The notes: generated by a model not told the origin, from the letters alone. 14,223 nt of DNA from Acidobacteriota bacterium (GCA_021781255.1 JAJXXG010000707.1:1-14223), one strand, 5' to 3'; positions 1-7,416 are shown, numbered from the stretch's first letter. Made by a program: numbers and translations.

Positions 1-440
1 CGCCGGGGATCGAACTTGTTGACGGCGTAGTGGCCGGTGGCGATGCGGCTGGCGCCGATACTGCGGGCGGTCTTGAGCAGCTGGTCGAACTTGAGATGGT
101 TGTTGCAGAGCGAGCAGGGAATGGGCGTGCGCCCGGCAAGATACTCCGAGACGAAGGGCCGGACGACATCCTGCTCAAAGCGATCTTCCTGATTGACGAC
201 GTAGTAGGGGATTCCGAGCTGGCGTGCGACGCGGCGGGCATCGTAAACGTCGTCGAGCGAGCAGCAGCGGCCCGCCCTGGGCGCGTCGGGGATGCCGTGC
301 TTGCCGGCAAGCCGCGTCTGGTCCCAGAGCTGAAGGGTGAGGCCGACGACATGGGCTCCGTTGCGGGCGAGGATGGCCGCGACGGTGGACGAGTCCACCC
401 CTCCGGACATGGCGACGGCAATGGTTTCCTGGGGCTGCAT
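1..440 (-). CDS. mnmA: tRNA-specific 2-thiouridylase MnmA, N-terminal part (cut by window edge)
   Basis: MnmA adenylates and then thiolates the wobble uridine U34 of Lys, Glu and Gln tRNAs in the cytoplasm. The first 146 codons are present; the rest lies beyond base 1. The frame starts MQPQETIAVAMSGGVDSS, with the PP-loop ATP-binding motif SGGVDSS at residues 12-18. Further MnmA signatures follow: GLTLQLWDQ (33-41), GRCCSLDDVYDARRVA (57-72), EYLAGRTPIPCSLCNNHLKF (99-118) and ATGHYAV (134-140). By family alignment the thiolation Cys of the LCN motif is Cys112; the second catalytic Cys would be past the edge. The start ATG (complement 438-440) has only a weak purine-rich stretch (AGAAGAAG) upstream. 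It lies 84 bp downstream of a cysteine desulfurase on the same strand, as in yrvO-mnmA of Bacillus, which suggests co-transcription and a direct sulfur donor. Family assignment is very secure. Confidence 0.95.
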   Translation of the reverse strand, partial: MQPQETIAVAMSGGVDSSTVAAILARNGAHVVGLTLQLWDQTRLAGKHGIPDAPRAGRCCSLDDVYDARRVARQLGIPYYVVNQEDRFEQDVVRPFVSEYLAGRTPIPCSLCNNHLKFDQLLKTARSIGASRIATGHYAVNKFDPR

Positions 441-524
441 GCGCTTCTTCTATTTTAGATGCGATGGGTCTGAAATTGGCGGAAGAAGGGCGTGCGCCGG
501 TGCGGAGTTGGCCGGACTGGTGGC

Positions 525-1718
525 CTAGCCGAGGGTTCCGGCGACGGCCGGGGAGAGCGCGCGGAGCTTTTCGACAGCCTCCGGGACGACGCGGAGGACG
601 TGGTCCACGTCGGCGTGGGTGGCGGTCTTGAGCAGACTGAAGCGCAGGCTGGCGCGGGCGCGGGTCTTGTCGAGCCCCATGGCCATGAGGACGTGGCTGG
701 GCTCCGTGGCGCCGGAGTGGCAGGCAGAGCCTCCGGAGACTGCAACTCCTTTTAAATCAAGCGCGATGACCATGGCTTCGCCCTCGACCTGATCGAACCA
801 GATGTTGGTGGTGTTGGCGGCTCGGGGTACGGGGAGATGGTCGGGGCCGATTCCGTTGAGGCCGGTGCCGGGGATGCGGAGGATCTCGGCTTCCAGGCGG
901 TCGCGGAGGGCGGCGACGCGGTCGATGGTTCCGTCTTCGAGGCTGTGCATGGCAAGCTCGGCGGCCTTGGCCAGGCCGACGATGCCGGGGACATTCTCAG
1001 TGCCGGCACGGCGACGGCGCTCGTGGCTGCCGCCGACGATGAGGGATTCGAGCGGGGTGCCGCGCCGGACGAACAGCGCGCCGACGCCCTTGGGCCCGTG
1101 CATCTTGTGAGCGCTGATGGAGAGCAGGTGGCAGCCGATGCGGCGTACGTCGAAGGGGACCTTGCCCGCGCCCTGCACGGCGTCGATGTGGAAGAAGGCG
1201 CCGGCCTGGCGGGCAAGGGCGCCGATGGCCTCGACGGGCTGCAGAACGCCGGTTTCGTTGTTGGCCAGCATGACGCTGATGAGCCGGGTGTTGGGCTGAA
1301 GGGCGTTCTGGATGTCGGCGGGCGCGATGAGGCCGCTGGGCTGGGGTGCGACGAAGGTGACCTCGACGCCGCGTTCGGCCAGGCGGTTGGCTGCCTGCAG
1401 GACGGCGGAGTGCTCGATGGAGGTGGTAATAAGGTGGTCGCCGGGGCGGAGCATGCCGAAGAGGGCGGTGTTGTCGCCCTCGGTGCCGCCGGAGTTGAAG
1501 ACGACCTCTGCCTCGTGGCACTGGAAGAACTCGGCGAGGGTTTCGCGGGCGTGCTCGATGGCGGAGCGGGCCTGCTGGCCGTCGAGGTGAATGGAGGAGG
1601 CGTTGCCAAAGTGGCTGATCCAATAAGGATGCATCGCTTCCACGACCTCCGGCAGCAGCGGAGTGGTGGCATTGGCATCCATATACACCCGCTTGCCGGA
1701 CAGCGATGCAATCGACAT
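525..1718 (-). CDS. iscS: Cysteine desulfurase, group I (IscS/NifS-like)
   Basis: A PLP enzyme that removes sulfur from L-cysteine as a Cys-bound persulfide and passes it to acceptors. It is 397 aa, normal for the family. Visible motifs: YMDANATTPLLP (12-23), NSGGTEGDN (75-83), the PLP-stacking His in TSIEHSAVL (His103), ANNETG (152-157), FHIDAVQ with Asp179 and Gln182, SAHKMHGPKG with the PLP-binding Lys205, AGTENVPGIVG (238-248), and the mobile catalytic loop SGGSACHSGATEPSHVL with Cys333. The SGSAC-type loop places it in group I (IscS/NifS), not SufS. The start at 1718 is chosen because GGAGG lies 8 bases upstream (complement 1727-1731); an upstream in-frame ATG at 1748 lacks this. mnmA follows after 84 bp, so a dedicated role in tRNA s2U34 thiolation is likely, though Fe-S assembly is also possible. 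No iscU, iscA or iscR is adjacent. The symbol is by subfamily; orthology to E. coli iscS is not proven. Confidence 0.93.
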   Translation of the reverse strand: MSIASLSGKRVYMDANATTPLLPEVVEAMHPYWISHFGNASSIHLDGQQARSAIEHARETLAEFFQCHEAEVVFNSGGTEGDNTALFGMLRPGDHLITTSIEHSAVLQAANRLAERGVEVTFVAPQPSGLIAPADIQNALQPNTRLISVMLANNETGVLQPVEAIGALARQAGAFFHIDAVQGAGKVPFDVRRIGCHLLSISAHKMHGPKGVGALFVRRGTPLESLIVGGSHERRRRAGTENVPGIVGLAKAAELAMHSLEDGTIDRVAALRDRLEAEILRIPGTGLNGIGPDHLPVPRAANTTNIWFDQVEGEAMVIALDLKGVAVSGGSACHSGATEPSHVLMAMGLDKTRARASLRFSLLKTATHADVDHVLRVVPEAVEKLRALSPAVAGTLG

Positions 1719-1726
1719 GGGAGGAG

Positions 1727-1731
1727 CCTCC
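1727..1731 (-). promoter_or_regulatory. Shine-Dalgarno site deciding the desulfurase start
   Basis: The minus strand reads AACGGAGG here, and the core GGAGG ends 8 bases before the ATG at 1718. It supports 1718 over the in-frame ATG at 1748, whose extra ten residues (MPRSRTEAPP) resemble nothing conserved in the family. Confidence 0.7.
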
Positions 1732-1792
1732 GTTCGGGAGCGTGGCACGCACCGGCGAACCGCATGCAGAGCCGCGCAGAGCGCCTGAGCGC

Positions 1793-1821
1793 ATTATAGG
1801 CCTACGGGCGGACGGTTTCTG
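1793..1821 (-). promoter_or_regulatory. Candidate sigma-70 promoter for the desulfurase-mnmA pair
   Basis: The minus strand has a perfect TATAAT -10 (complement 1793-1798), preceded at 17-bp spacing by a poor -35 (CAGAAA, complement 1816-1821). Transcription would start near 1786, giving a leader of about 68 nt. The -10 is convincing and well placed. The weak -35 means an activator or extra contacts may be needed, or the match may be chance. Confidence 0.45.
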
Positions 1822-1913
1822 GTTGGTAGAGCGTGATGAGAGAGGGTGCTTGCTTGCAGTGGAGGGGCGGGTTGCTTTGCGCGGCTACGACTTTTGTGGC
1901 AGGGATTCTAACG

Positions 1914-1941
1914 TTGATTGCAGAAATTTGACTGCTATAGT
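1914..1941 (+). promoter_or_regulatory. Candidate extended -10 promoter for the exopolysaccharide operon
   Basis: TTGATT (1914-1919) and TATAGT (1936-1941) are separated by 16 bp, and the -10 is preceded by TGC, making an extended -10. It sits in an AT-rich patch within otherwise GC-rich DNA, about 110 bp before the NusG-like gene. It is divergent from the minus-strand TATAAT, with about 115 bp between the two -10 boxes. No better plus-strand candidate was seen in this gap. Confidence 0.5.
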
Positions 1942-1984
1942 GTATGTGCCAACGGACGGGCGGGGGAAAGCGCAGCGTGCGACG

Positions 1985-2006
1985 AATGGAAGCACTTGCT
2001 TTCATT
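1985..2006 (+). promoter_or_regulatory. Leader hairpin upstream of the NusG-like gene
   Basis: AATGGAAGC (1985-1993) and GCTTTCATT (1998-2006) form a 9-bp stem with one G-U wobble, closed by the tetraloop ACTT. It would lie in the 5' leader if transcription starts near 1948. A weaker second arm pair, GGGAG (2007-2011) and CTCCC (2031-2035), is followed by a T-rich run (2036-2050) that loosely resembles an attenuator. The structure is seen; a regulatory role is inferred. Confidence 0.45.
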
Positions 2007-2052
2007 GGGAGATTTGGGCGTTGCAGGCAGCTCCCTGTTTGTTTTGATTTAG

Positions 2053-2664
2053 ATGCTGTGGAAATCGCTTCACCCAAGTGAGGATGGCGAAGCCTTGCTC
2101 GTAATTGCACCTGAGAGCCGTGCGGACTGGCTGTGCGAGGGGGGAACCGGCGCACGGGGCGAAGCGGCGTGCGGCGCGTGGTACGCGGTTTATACGACGT
2201 GCCGGCATGAGAAGCGGGTGGCGCAGCACCTGAGCAGCCGCAAGATCGAGCATTATCTGCCGCTGTATCGCTCGCGGCGCAAGTGGCGGGACGGGTCGAA
2301 GGTGGAGCTGGATCTGCCGCTGTTTCCCAGCTACATCTTTGTTCACATCCGGCGCACAGAGAAGGCGCAGGTGCTGCAGGTGCCGGGGGCGCTGGCGGTG
2401 GTGGGCGGAACCGGCGGAGAGCCGGCCACACTGCCGGACGACGCGATTGAGGCGTTGCGCTGCGGGCTGGCGCGGCAGAGGGTGGAGCCGCACGAACTGC
2501 TGACCGTGGGGCAGCGAGCCCGGATACGGACAGGCGCCTTTGCCGGAATGGAAGGCGTGGTGCAGCGGAAAAAAAGCGGGCTGCGCGTGGTGCTGACTTT
2601 GCAGCTGATTATGCAAAGCATTGCGGTTGAGGTAGACGAGACCGACCTGGAACTGGCGCCGTAG
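2053..2664 (+). CDS. NusG-family processive antiterminator (RfaH/UpxY/LoaP-like)
   Basis: A specialised NusG paralogue, predicted to ride RNA polymerase through the long polysaccharide operon it heads. It is 203 aa: a variable N-terminal extension (1-41), an NGN domain starting at WYAVYTTCRHEKRVAQHL (43-60) with the characteristic LPLFPSYIFVHI stretch (88-99), and a C-terminal KOW domain (about 152-200) with VGQRARIRTGAFAGMEGVV. The housekeeping NusG is normally found next to secE and rplK; here the context is polysaccharide genes, as for RfaH, LoaP and the Bacteroides UpxY proteins. No clear Shine-Dalgarno precedes the ATG at 2053. The 41-residue extension could mean a later start, but no in-frame alternative with a better site was found. 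Which of the NusG subfamilies it belongs to cannot be settled by reading. Confidence 0.88.
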   Translation: MLWKSLHPSEDGEALLVIAPESRADWLCEGGTGARGEAACGAWYAVYTTCRHEKRVAQHLSSRKIEHYLPLYRSRRKWRDGSKVELDLPLFPSYIFVHIRRTEKAQVLQVPGALAVVGGTGGEPATLPDDAIEALRCGLARQRVEPHELLTVGQRARIRTGAFAGMEGVVQRKKSGLRVVLTLQLIMQSIAVEVDETDLELAP

Positions 2665-2950
2665 CAGCGCAGACCTCTTTACGCCTGCGGGCTGTGCCGT
2701 GATTGCGGATGCTCGCGGCGGCCTGCCGGCGGGCGGAAGAGCGCAACTAAGCGAACATGCGGAATCCTCCGATCCGCAGCGAGTTTCCCCCAAATAACGA
2801 AAGTACGCGTTGGATTGCGGCAGCAGTGCGGTGGTTACATTGCGCGCGGTGTTGCCGGTACGGGCGTTTGCTTGGGTTCCACGCCCTGTGGAACGGCTCC
2901 GGCGGGACCGGGGCGGCAAGGGACGCGAGACGAGGGATCCTTCTGGAAAG
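2665..2950. other. Spacer between the NusG-like and TetR genes with two inverted repeats
   Basis: No convincing gene is seen here. Two inverted repeats stand out. TGCGGA (2758-2763) and TCCGCA (2773-2778) are separated by 9 bases. GTTCCAC (2876-2882) and GTGGAAC (2888-2894) are a perfect 7-bp pair separated by 5 bases. Neither is followed by a T-run, so they do not look like intrinsic terminators. They could be operators for the adjacent TetR protein or RNA structures in the operon transcript. Confidence 0.4.
2876..2894. repeat. Perfect 7-bp inverted repeat upstream of tetR-type gene (possible operator)
   Basis: GTTCCAC and GTGGAAC flank a 5-base centre, 19 bp in all. The size and symmetry suit a TetR-family dimer operator, and it lies about 70 bp upstream of the regulator's start. 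Binding is inferred from position only. No second copy was noticed elsewhere in the window. Confidence 0.4.
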
Positions 2951-2965
2951 ATGCAGGACGCGCAG

Positions 2966-3562
2966 ATGGCGGGAACATCAGGATCGACAAGACGAGGCGC
3001 GGAGCAGCGCATACTGACGACCGCTGCCACTCTGTTTTCGCAGTACGGGTATAACGGAGTGAGCACGCGCGAGATTGCGGCCGCGGCAGATGTGAATGAA
3101 GTGACGATTTACAGGCATTTTCCGCGCAAGCGCGACCTGTACCTGGCGGTGCTGAGCGCGGAGTTGCAGCGCGTGCACCTGCGCGGCGAGTTGCTGGCGC
3201 AGGTGGCGGATGCGCAGAGCGGACGCGCGGCGCTGGCCAGTACGTTCGAGCTGATCTCCTCCATGCTGAACCAGCAGCCGCAACTGCTGAGACTGCTGGG
3301 CTACAGCGTGCTGGAGCTGAGCGCGGATCTGGATCCGCTGCTGCGGAAGCATCTGGGCGAGCTGGTGGAGGTGGTGGCGCACTACCTGCAGCCCTGGATT
3401 GATCGCGGGGAGCTGCGCTGCGCGAATGCCAAGACGCTGGTACTGACGCTGACCGCGATTGTGCTGAGCCGGGGTCCGCTGCGCCGCGTGTTTGCCGGGG
3501 AAGATGCGGAGCTTGCCGCGCTGTTTGAAACCTATTCCGAGTTTTGCCTGGAGAGGGCGTAG
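2966..3562 (+). CDS. TetR/AcrR-family transcriptional regulator
   Basis: A one-component repressor with an N-terminal helix-turn-helix and a C-terminal helical ligand/dimer domain; 198 aa, typical for TetR. The DNA-binding region reads RILTTAATLFSQYGYNGVST (15-34), then REIAAAADVNEVTIYRHFPRK (35-55), the classic TetR recognition helix followed by RDLYLAVL. The C-terminal half (about 70-198) is divergent and does not reveal the ligand. The start at 2966 is chosen because AGGA (2955-2958) lies 7 bases upstream; ATG 2951, five codons earlier, is possible. The frame is open back to 2810, but those extra residues are Arg-rich and not TetR-like. The glycosyltransferase starts 32 bp after the stop, so the regulator is probably part of the operon and may control it or itself. 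Its inducer and target are unknown. Confidence 0.88.
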   Translation: MAGTSGSTRRGAEQRILTTAATLFSQYGYNGVSTREIAAAADVNEVTIYRHFPRKRDLYLAVLSAELQRVHLRGELLAQVADAQSGRAALASTFELISSMLNQQPQLLRLLGYSVLELSADLDPLLRKHLGELVEVVAHYLQPWIDRGELRCANAKTLVLTLTAIVLSRGPLRRVFAGEDAELAALFETYSEFCLERA

Positions 3563-3594
3563 GGCGTGGCGTGGGTTTTGCGGGAAGGCCGGGA

Positions 3595-4851
3595 ATGCGA
3601 ATCCTGATTCTGAGCATCAATTATTGGCCGGAAGAGACGGGGATTGGCGCATTCACGACCTATCGCGCGGAGTACCTGTCTGGAGCGGGACACGATGTTA
3701 CGGTTTGCACCACGTTTCCCTACTACCCGGAGTGGAGGGTGGCGCGCGGATATGCGGGCCGGCTGGCGCAGAGCGAGCATCGCAACGGAGTGCGCATCCT
3801 GCGCAGCTTTGCCTATGTGCCGAACCGGGTGACCTCAGTGAAGCGGGTGGCGCATGAAGCTTCGTTTGTGGCGGGGTCGTTTCTGCGGGCGGCCGGGACG
3901 CGAAGGCCGGATGTGCTGCTGGCGGTTTCTCCGCCGCTGGGACTGGCGATGAGCGCGATTGTTCTGAGCCGGATGTGGCGGGTTCCGTACGTGTTTGATG
4001 TGGAGGACCTGCAGCCGGACGCGGCCGCGGACCTGGGCATGCTGCCGGGCTGGGCGCTGCGGATGATGTACAGCGTGGAGCGGGCGGCCTATCGCCATGC
4101 GGAGATGGTGAGCACGTTGACGCACGGGATGCGCAATCGGATCGTGGCGAAGGGGGTTCCGGAGCACCGCGTGCGGTTGTTTGAGCCGCGAGCCGACGCC
4201 TCGCTGCTGGAGATTGCGGCGGCGGAGGGCGAGAGCTTTCGCCGGAAGCATGGCCTGGAAGGCAGGTTTCTGGTGGTGCACAGCGGCAACATGGGCGTGA
4301 AGCAGGGGATGGAGGTGATTCTGGAGGCGGCGGACCGGTGCCGCGAGGAGGAATCGCTGGAGTTTCTGCTGGTGGGAGATGGCGCGGCAAAGGAGAGGCT
4401 GCTTCAGCGGGCCGGCGAGCTTGGGTTGAAGCAAGTACGTTTTCTGCCGGTGCTGGATGGAGCGGAGTTTCGCGGGCTGCTGGCGGCCGCAGATGTATGT
4501 CTTGTAACACAGCGCAAAACTGTTTCCGATATTGTATTTCCATCGAAGACGGTGACGTATCTGGCGGCCGGGTGCGCGGTGGTGGCCTCCGTGAATCCGG
4601 GCAGCGAGGTGGCGCGTACAATTTATGAATCGGGTTCAGGCGTGGTGGTGGAGCCGGAGGATGCGGCTGCGCTGAAGAATGCCATTCTGGAACTGCGGGC
4701 GGAAGATCTGCGGGAGCGTCGCAGGATTGCCCGGGAATATGCGGTGAATCGCTGGTCGGCGGCACGCGTGCTCGGGCACCTGGAAGAGAGCCTCGTGGCA
4801 GCCGCATCCAGAACAGGCGCGGCCGGCGCAAGACAGGCTCACGAGGCGTGA
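3595..4851 (+). CDS. Glycosyltransferase family 4, WcaI/WbuB-like
   Basis: Predicted GT-B fold retaining glycosyltransferase that adds one sugar to the lipid-linked repeat unit at the cytoplasmic face of the inner membrane. It is 418 aa. The N-terminal domain opens MRILILSINYWPEETGIGAF and has FPYYPEWRV (41-49), both close to colanic acid WcaI and WbuB. PYVFDVEDLQPD (131-142) follows. The C-terminal nucleotide-sugar domain has VVHSGNMGVKQGMEVILEAA (227-246), LLVGDGAAKERL (258-269), and DIVFPSKTVTYLAAGCAVVA (312-331), the donor-binding E-x7-E region of GT4 in divergent form. The start is 3595, with GGGAAGG (3582-3588) 6 bases upstream; an in-frame ATG at 3544 overlaps the TetR gene and lacks similarity. 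WcaI in E. coli is a fucosyltransferase candidate, which would fit the GDP-fucose genes downstream, but donor and acceptor cannot be read from sequence. Confidence 0.9.
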   Translation: MRILILSINYWPEETGIGAFTTYRAEYLSGAGHDVTVCTTFPYYPEWRVARGYAGRLAQSEHRNGVRILRSFAYVPNRVTSVKRVAHEASFVAGSFLRAAGTRRPDVLLAVSPPLGLAMSAIVLSRMWRVPYVFDVEDLQPDAAADLGMLPGWALRMMYSVERAAYRHAEMVSTLTHGMRNRIVAKGVPEHRVRLFEPRADASLLEIAAAEGESFRRKHGLEGRFLVVHSGNMGVKQGMEVILEAADRCREEESLEFLLVGDGAAKERLLQRAGELGLKQVRFLPVLDGAEFRGLLAAADVCLVTQRKTVSDIVFPSKTVTYLAAGCAVVASVNPGSEVARTIYESGSGVVVEPEDAAALKNAILELRAEDLRERRRIAREYAVNRWSAARVLGHLEESLVAAASRTGAAGARQAHEA

Positions 4852-4893
4852 AGACGGGCTGTCCAACTGCTGGAAGCAACAGAGAAGGGTGAG

Positions 4894-6312
4894 ATGAAGG
4901 GACCGATTTCGATTGCCGTTGTAGGTTCTGGATATGTGGGGCTGGTGGCTGCTGCCTGCTTTGCAGAGATTGGTCACCGCGTGATCTGCGTGGATAACGA
5001 CGAGGAGAAGGTGAGCACGCTGCAGAACGGCGGGATTCCGATTCATGAGGAATATCTGCCGGAACTGATTCAGCGTCATCGCGGCGACCGGCTGCAATTT
5101 ACCTCGGACTTGCGCGCGGCAACCCAGGCGGCGCAGGCAATCTTTATTGCCGTAGGGACGCCGCAGAGCAGCTCCGGCAGCGCGGACCTGTCGTATGTGG
5201 ATGCGGTGGCCAGCGAGATTGCGCGATCCATTGATGGATACAAGGTGCTCGTGGAAAAGAGCACGGTTCCGGTGTATACGAACGAATGGATTCGGCGAGT
5301 GATTGAACGCAACGGCGTGCCGAAGGAACTGTTTGATGTGACGTCGAATCCGGAGTTTCTGCGCGAGGGAACCGCGGTGGTGGACTTTCTGCATCCGGAC
5401 AGGATTGTGCTGGGAGCAGCGACGGAGCGAGCATCGGACCTGCTGCAGGCGATTTATCGCCCGCTGACTGTGGGGGAGTACTACGGCGCCGAGAATGCGG
5501 TGCCGGGCCCGCGGGGGCAGAACGACACGCCGCCCGTGCTGCTGACGTCCACCAAGGCGGCGGAGATTATCAAGCACGCGTCGAACGCATTTCTGGCGAC
5601 GAAGATTTCGTTCATCAATGTGGTGGCGAATGTGTGCGAGGCGGCGGGCGCGGATGTGGAAGAGGTTGCGCGCGGTTTGGGCATGGACACGCGCATTGGG
5701 CCGAAGTTTCTGCGGGCCGGAATCGGCTATGGCGGCTCGTGTTTTCCGAAGGATGTGGCGGCGTTTCGGCATGTGGCCGAGCAGGTGGGCGTGGACTTCA
5801 CCCTGCTGCGGGAAGTGGAAAAGATCAATGAGGAACAGAAGCAGCGCTTCTTCCGCAAAGTGCGCTCTGCCCTGTGGACGTTTCGCGGCAAGAAGATTGG
5901 CGTGCTGGGACTGGCGTTCAAAGGGGGCACGGACGATGTGCGGGAGTCACCGGCGCTGGACATTGTGCAGCAGCTTTTGAAAGAGGGCTGCATTGTGACC
6001 GCATATGATCCGGCGGCGGAAGAACGCAGCAAGGAGCTGATTCCACCTGGCCCGCAGATGCGATATGTTTCGGACCCGTATGATGCCGCGCAGGACGCGG
6101 ATGCGTTGCTGATCCTGAATGACTGGCAGGAGTTCTTAGAGCTTGATCTGGAACGGCTGCACTACACGCTGAGATATCCCATTCTGATTGACGGACGGAA
6201 CCTGTATGATCCGGGCAGAATGGCGCAGATGGGATTCACCTACCTGAGCGTGGGCCGCCCCGGACCCATGCACGCACTGGACCCCGCGATATCCTCGCGT
6301 TTTACGCTCTAA
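4894..6312 (+). CDS. ugd: UDP-glucose 6-dehydrogenase
   Basis: Oxidises UDP-glucose twice with NAD+ to UDP-glucuronate in the cytosol, supplying an acidic sugar donor and the substrate of the next gene. It is 472 aa. The N-terminal Rossmann motif is GSGYVGLVAA (11-20), with the NAD-selecting acid in CVDNDEEKV (32-40). Then come VGTP (87-90), VEKSTVPV (120-127) and SNPEFLREGTAVVDFLHPDR (151-170). The central substrate region is KAAEIIKHASNAFLATKISF (221-240), with Lys227 and Asn231. The catalytic thiol is Cys283 in GIGYGGSCFPKD. The C-terminal UDP-binding domain carries LGLAFKGGTDDVRESPALDI. All key residues are present. AAGG lies 5 bases before the ATG, and the gene begins 42 bp after the glycosyltransferase. 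An insert of about ten residues with GPRGQND (205-211) sits before the central domain. Function is very secure. Confidence 0.97.
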   Translation: MKGPISIAVVGSGYVGLVAAACFAEIGHRVICVDNDEEKVSTLQNGGIPIHEEYLPELIQRHRGDRLQFTSDLRAATQAAQAIFIAVGTPQSSSGSADLSYVDAVASEIARSIDGYKVLVEKSTVPVYTNEWIRRVIERNGVPKELFDVTSNPEFLREGTAVVDFLHPDRIVLGAATERASDLLQAIYRPLTVGEYYGAENAVPGPRGQNDTPPVLLTSTKAAEIIKHASNAFLATKISFINVVANVCEAAGADVEEVARGLGMDTRIGPKFLRAGIGYGGSCFPKDVAAFRHVAEQVGVDFTLLREVEKINEEQKQRFFRKVRSALWTFRGKKIGVLGLAFKGGTDDVRESPALDIVQQLLKEGCIVTAYDPAAEERSKELIPPGPQMRYVSDPYDAAQDADALLILNDWQEFLELDLERLHYTLRYPILIDGRNLYDPGRMAQMGFTYLSVGRPGPMHALDPAISSRFTL

Positions 6313-6467
6313 TGCAGATGGCGCGAACACGAACACGGAGTTGGATGGACCTGACCTGCAGGACTGAAAGTTTAGGCCGGCAGTACCTGACGGCAAGATG
6401 ACGCGTAGATTGATACAGTTAGCTCCCCGGAATTTTGATAGACATTTTGAGGAAGGATGAAAGAACG
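6313..6467. other. 155-bp spacer between ugd and uxs
   Basis: No gene, strong hairpin or terminator is seen. It is relatively AT-rich near 6408-6450 and contains TTGATA (6409-6414), but no -10 lies at good spacing, so an internal promoter is possible but unsupported. Confidence 0.3.
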
Positions 6468-7406
6468 ATGCGCGTACTTGTCACTGGAGCGGCCGGCTTT
6501 CTGGGATCACACCTGGTAGATGCGCTACTGGCGGAGGGGCACAGCGTTGTTGGCGTCGACAATCTGAGTACGGGGTCGATGCAGAACCTGCAGCACCTGG
6601 GGCAGGAATCGCATTTTGAGTTTGTGCAGCATGACATCTGCGAGGCCATGGATCCAGGGCCCGTGGATTACGTCTTTAACCTTGCGTCTCCGGCCAGTCC
6701 GGTGGGCTACATGCGACTTGGCATTGAGACACTGATGGTGGGATCGGTAGGCACGCGAAACTCTCTTGAGATCGCGCGCAAATACAAGGCAAAGTTTCTG
6801 CAGGCCTCCACATCGGAGTGCTACGGCGATCCGGTCGAGCATCCGCAGGTGGAGGAGTACTGGGGGCATGTAAATCCCATCGGTCCGCGGTCTGTGTACG
6901 ACGAATCGAAGCGCTTCTCGGAGGCGCTGACGATGGCGTATCACCGGTACTATGGCGTGGATACGCGGCTGGCGCGCATCTTTAACAGCTATGGACCCCG
7001 GCTGCATAAGGACGACGGCCGCGTGATTTCAAACCTGATGACGCAGGCCCTGAAAGGGGAAGACCTGACGATCTATGGAGACGGCAGCCAGACGCGAAGC
7101 TTCTGCTATGTCTCCGATACGATTGCGGGACTGCTGGGTCTCTCGCGTACGGACGAGCATCTTCCGGTGAATGTGGGGAACACGAGTGAGTTCACCATTC
7201 TGGAATGCGCCGACGTGGTAAAGCGGGTTACGGGCACGTCCAGCAGGATCGTGTTTCGACCGCTGCCGCAGGATGACCCCATTCAGCGAATGCCGGATAT
7301 CAGCAAGGCAAAGCGGCTGTTTGGCTGGGGGCCGAAGATTGATCTGGAGACGGGCCTGAGGCTGAGCCTGGATTACTTCAAGGCAAGCATTGCAGCAACA
7401 GTCTGA
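6468..7406 (+). CDS. uxs: UDP-glucuronate decarboxylase (UDP-xylose synthase)
   Basis: An extended short-chain dehydrogenase that converts UDP-glucuronate to UDP-xylose with bound NAD+, taking the product of the preceding gene. It is 312 aa, the length of soluble UXS without an N-terminal membrane anchor. Motifs: GAAGFLGSH (8-15 region), VDNLSTG (30-36), [11 protein letters not shown] (71-81), [14 protein letters not shown] (114-127), and the UXS hallmark [14 protein letters not shown] (136-149) with the catalytic Tyr144 and Lys148. [10 protein letters not shown] and [16 protein letters not shown] follow, then the [15 protein letters not shown] stretch. The start at 6468 gives the canonical [23 protein letters not shown] (6450-6457) lies 10 bases upstream. 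The frame is open to 6435 but without similarity. A dTDP-glucose dehydratase is less likely because the GPR-S-x-YDESKR signature and the missing RmlB motifs favour UXS. Confidence 0.92.
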   Translation: MRVLVTGAAGFLGSHLVDALLAEGHSVVGVDNLSTGSMQNLQHLGQESHFEFVQHDICEAMDPGPVDYVFNLASPASPVGYMRLGIETLMVGSVGTRNSLEIARKYKAKFLQASTSECYGDPVEHPQVEEYWGHVNPIGPRSVYDESKRFSEALTMAYHRYYGVDTRLARIFNSYGPRLHKDDGRVISNLMTQALKGEDLTIYGDGSQTRSFCYVSDTIAGLLGLSRTDEHLPVNVGNTSEFTILECADVVKRVTGTSSRIVFRPLPQDDPIQRMPDISKAKRLFGWGPKIDLETGLRLSLDYFKASIAATV

Positions 7407-7416
7407 CACGCAAACG

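Noticed and set aside
752..1799. Long open frames on both strands overlapping the cysteine desulfurase (for example 837-1799 plus and 752-1765 minus).
   Set aside because: They are GC-driven shadow frames with low-complexity Ala/Gly/Ser/Pro/Arg translations and no recognisable domain. The desulfurase has every family motif.
2810..2965. Upstream extension of the TetR frame.
   Set aside because: The extra residues are Arg-rich and unlike any TetR N-terminus, while AGGA at 2955-2958 supports a start at 2966.
2002..3066. A 354-codon minus-strand open frame across the NusG-like gene and the following spacer.
   Set aside because: The translation is Arg/Pro/Gln-rich with no domain and lies opposite a clear NGN-KOW gene. 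It is best explained by high GC.
3698..5772. Long minus-strand frames opposite the glycosyltransferase and ugd (3698-4879 and 4636-5772).
   Set aside because: Composition is low-complexity (Pro/Ser/Arg or His/Arg-rich), there is no ribosome site, and they overlap strongly supported genes.
6409..6440. Possible promoter in the ugd-uxs spacer (TTGATA followed by TGATAG).
   Set aside because: The spacing is about 20 bp and the -10 is poor.
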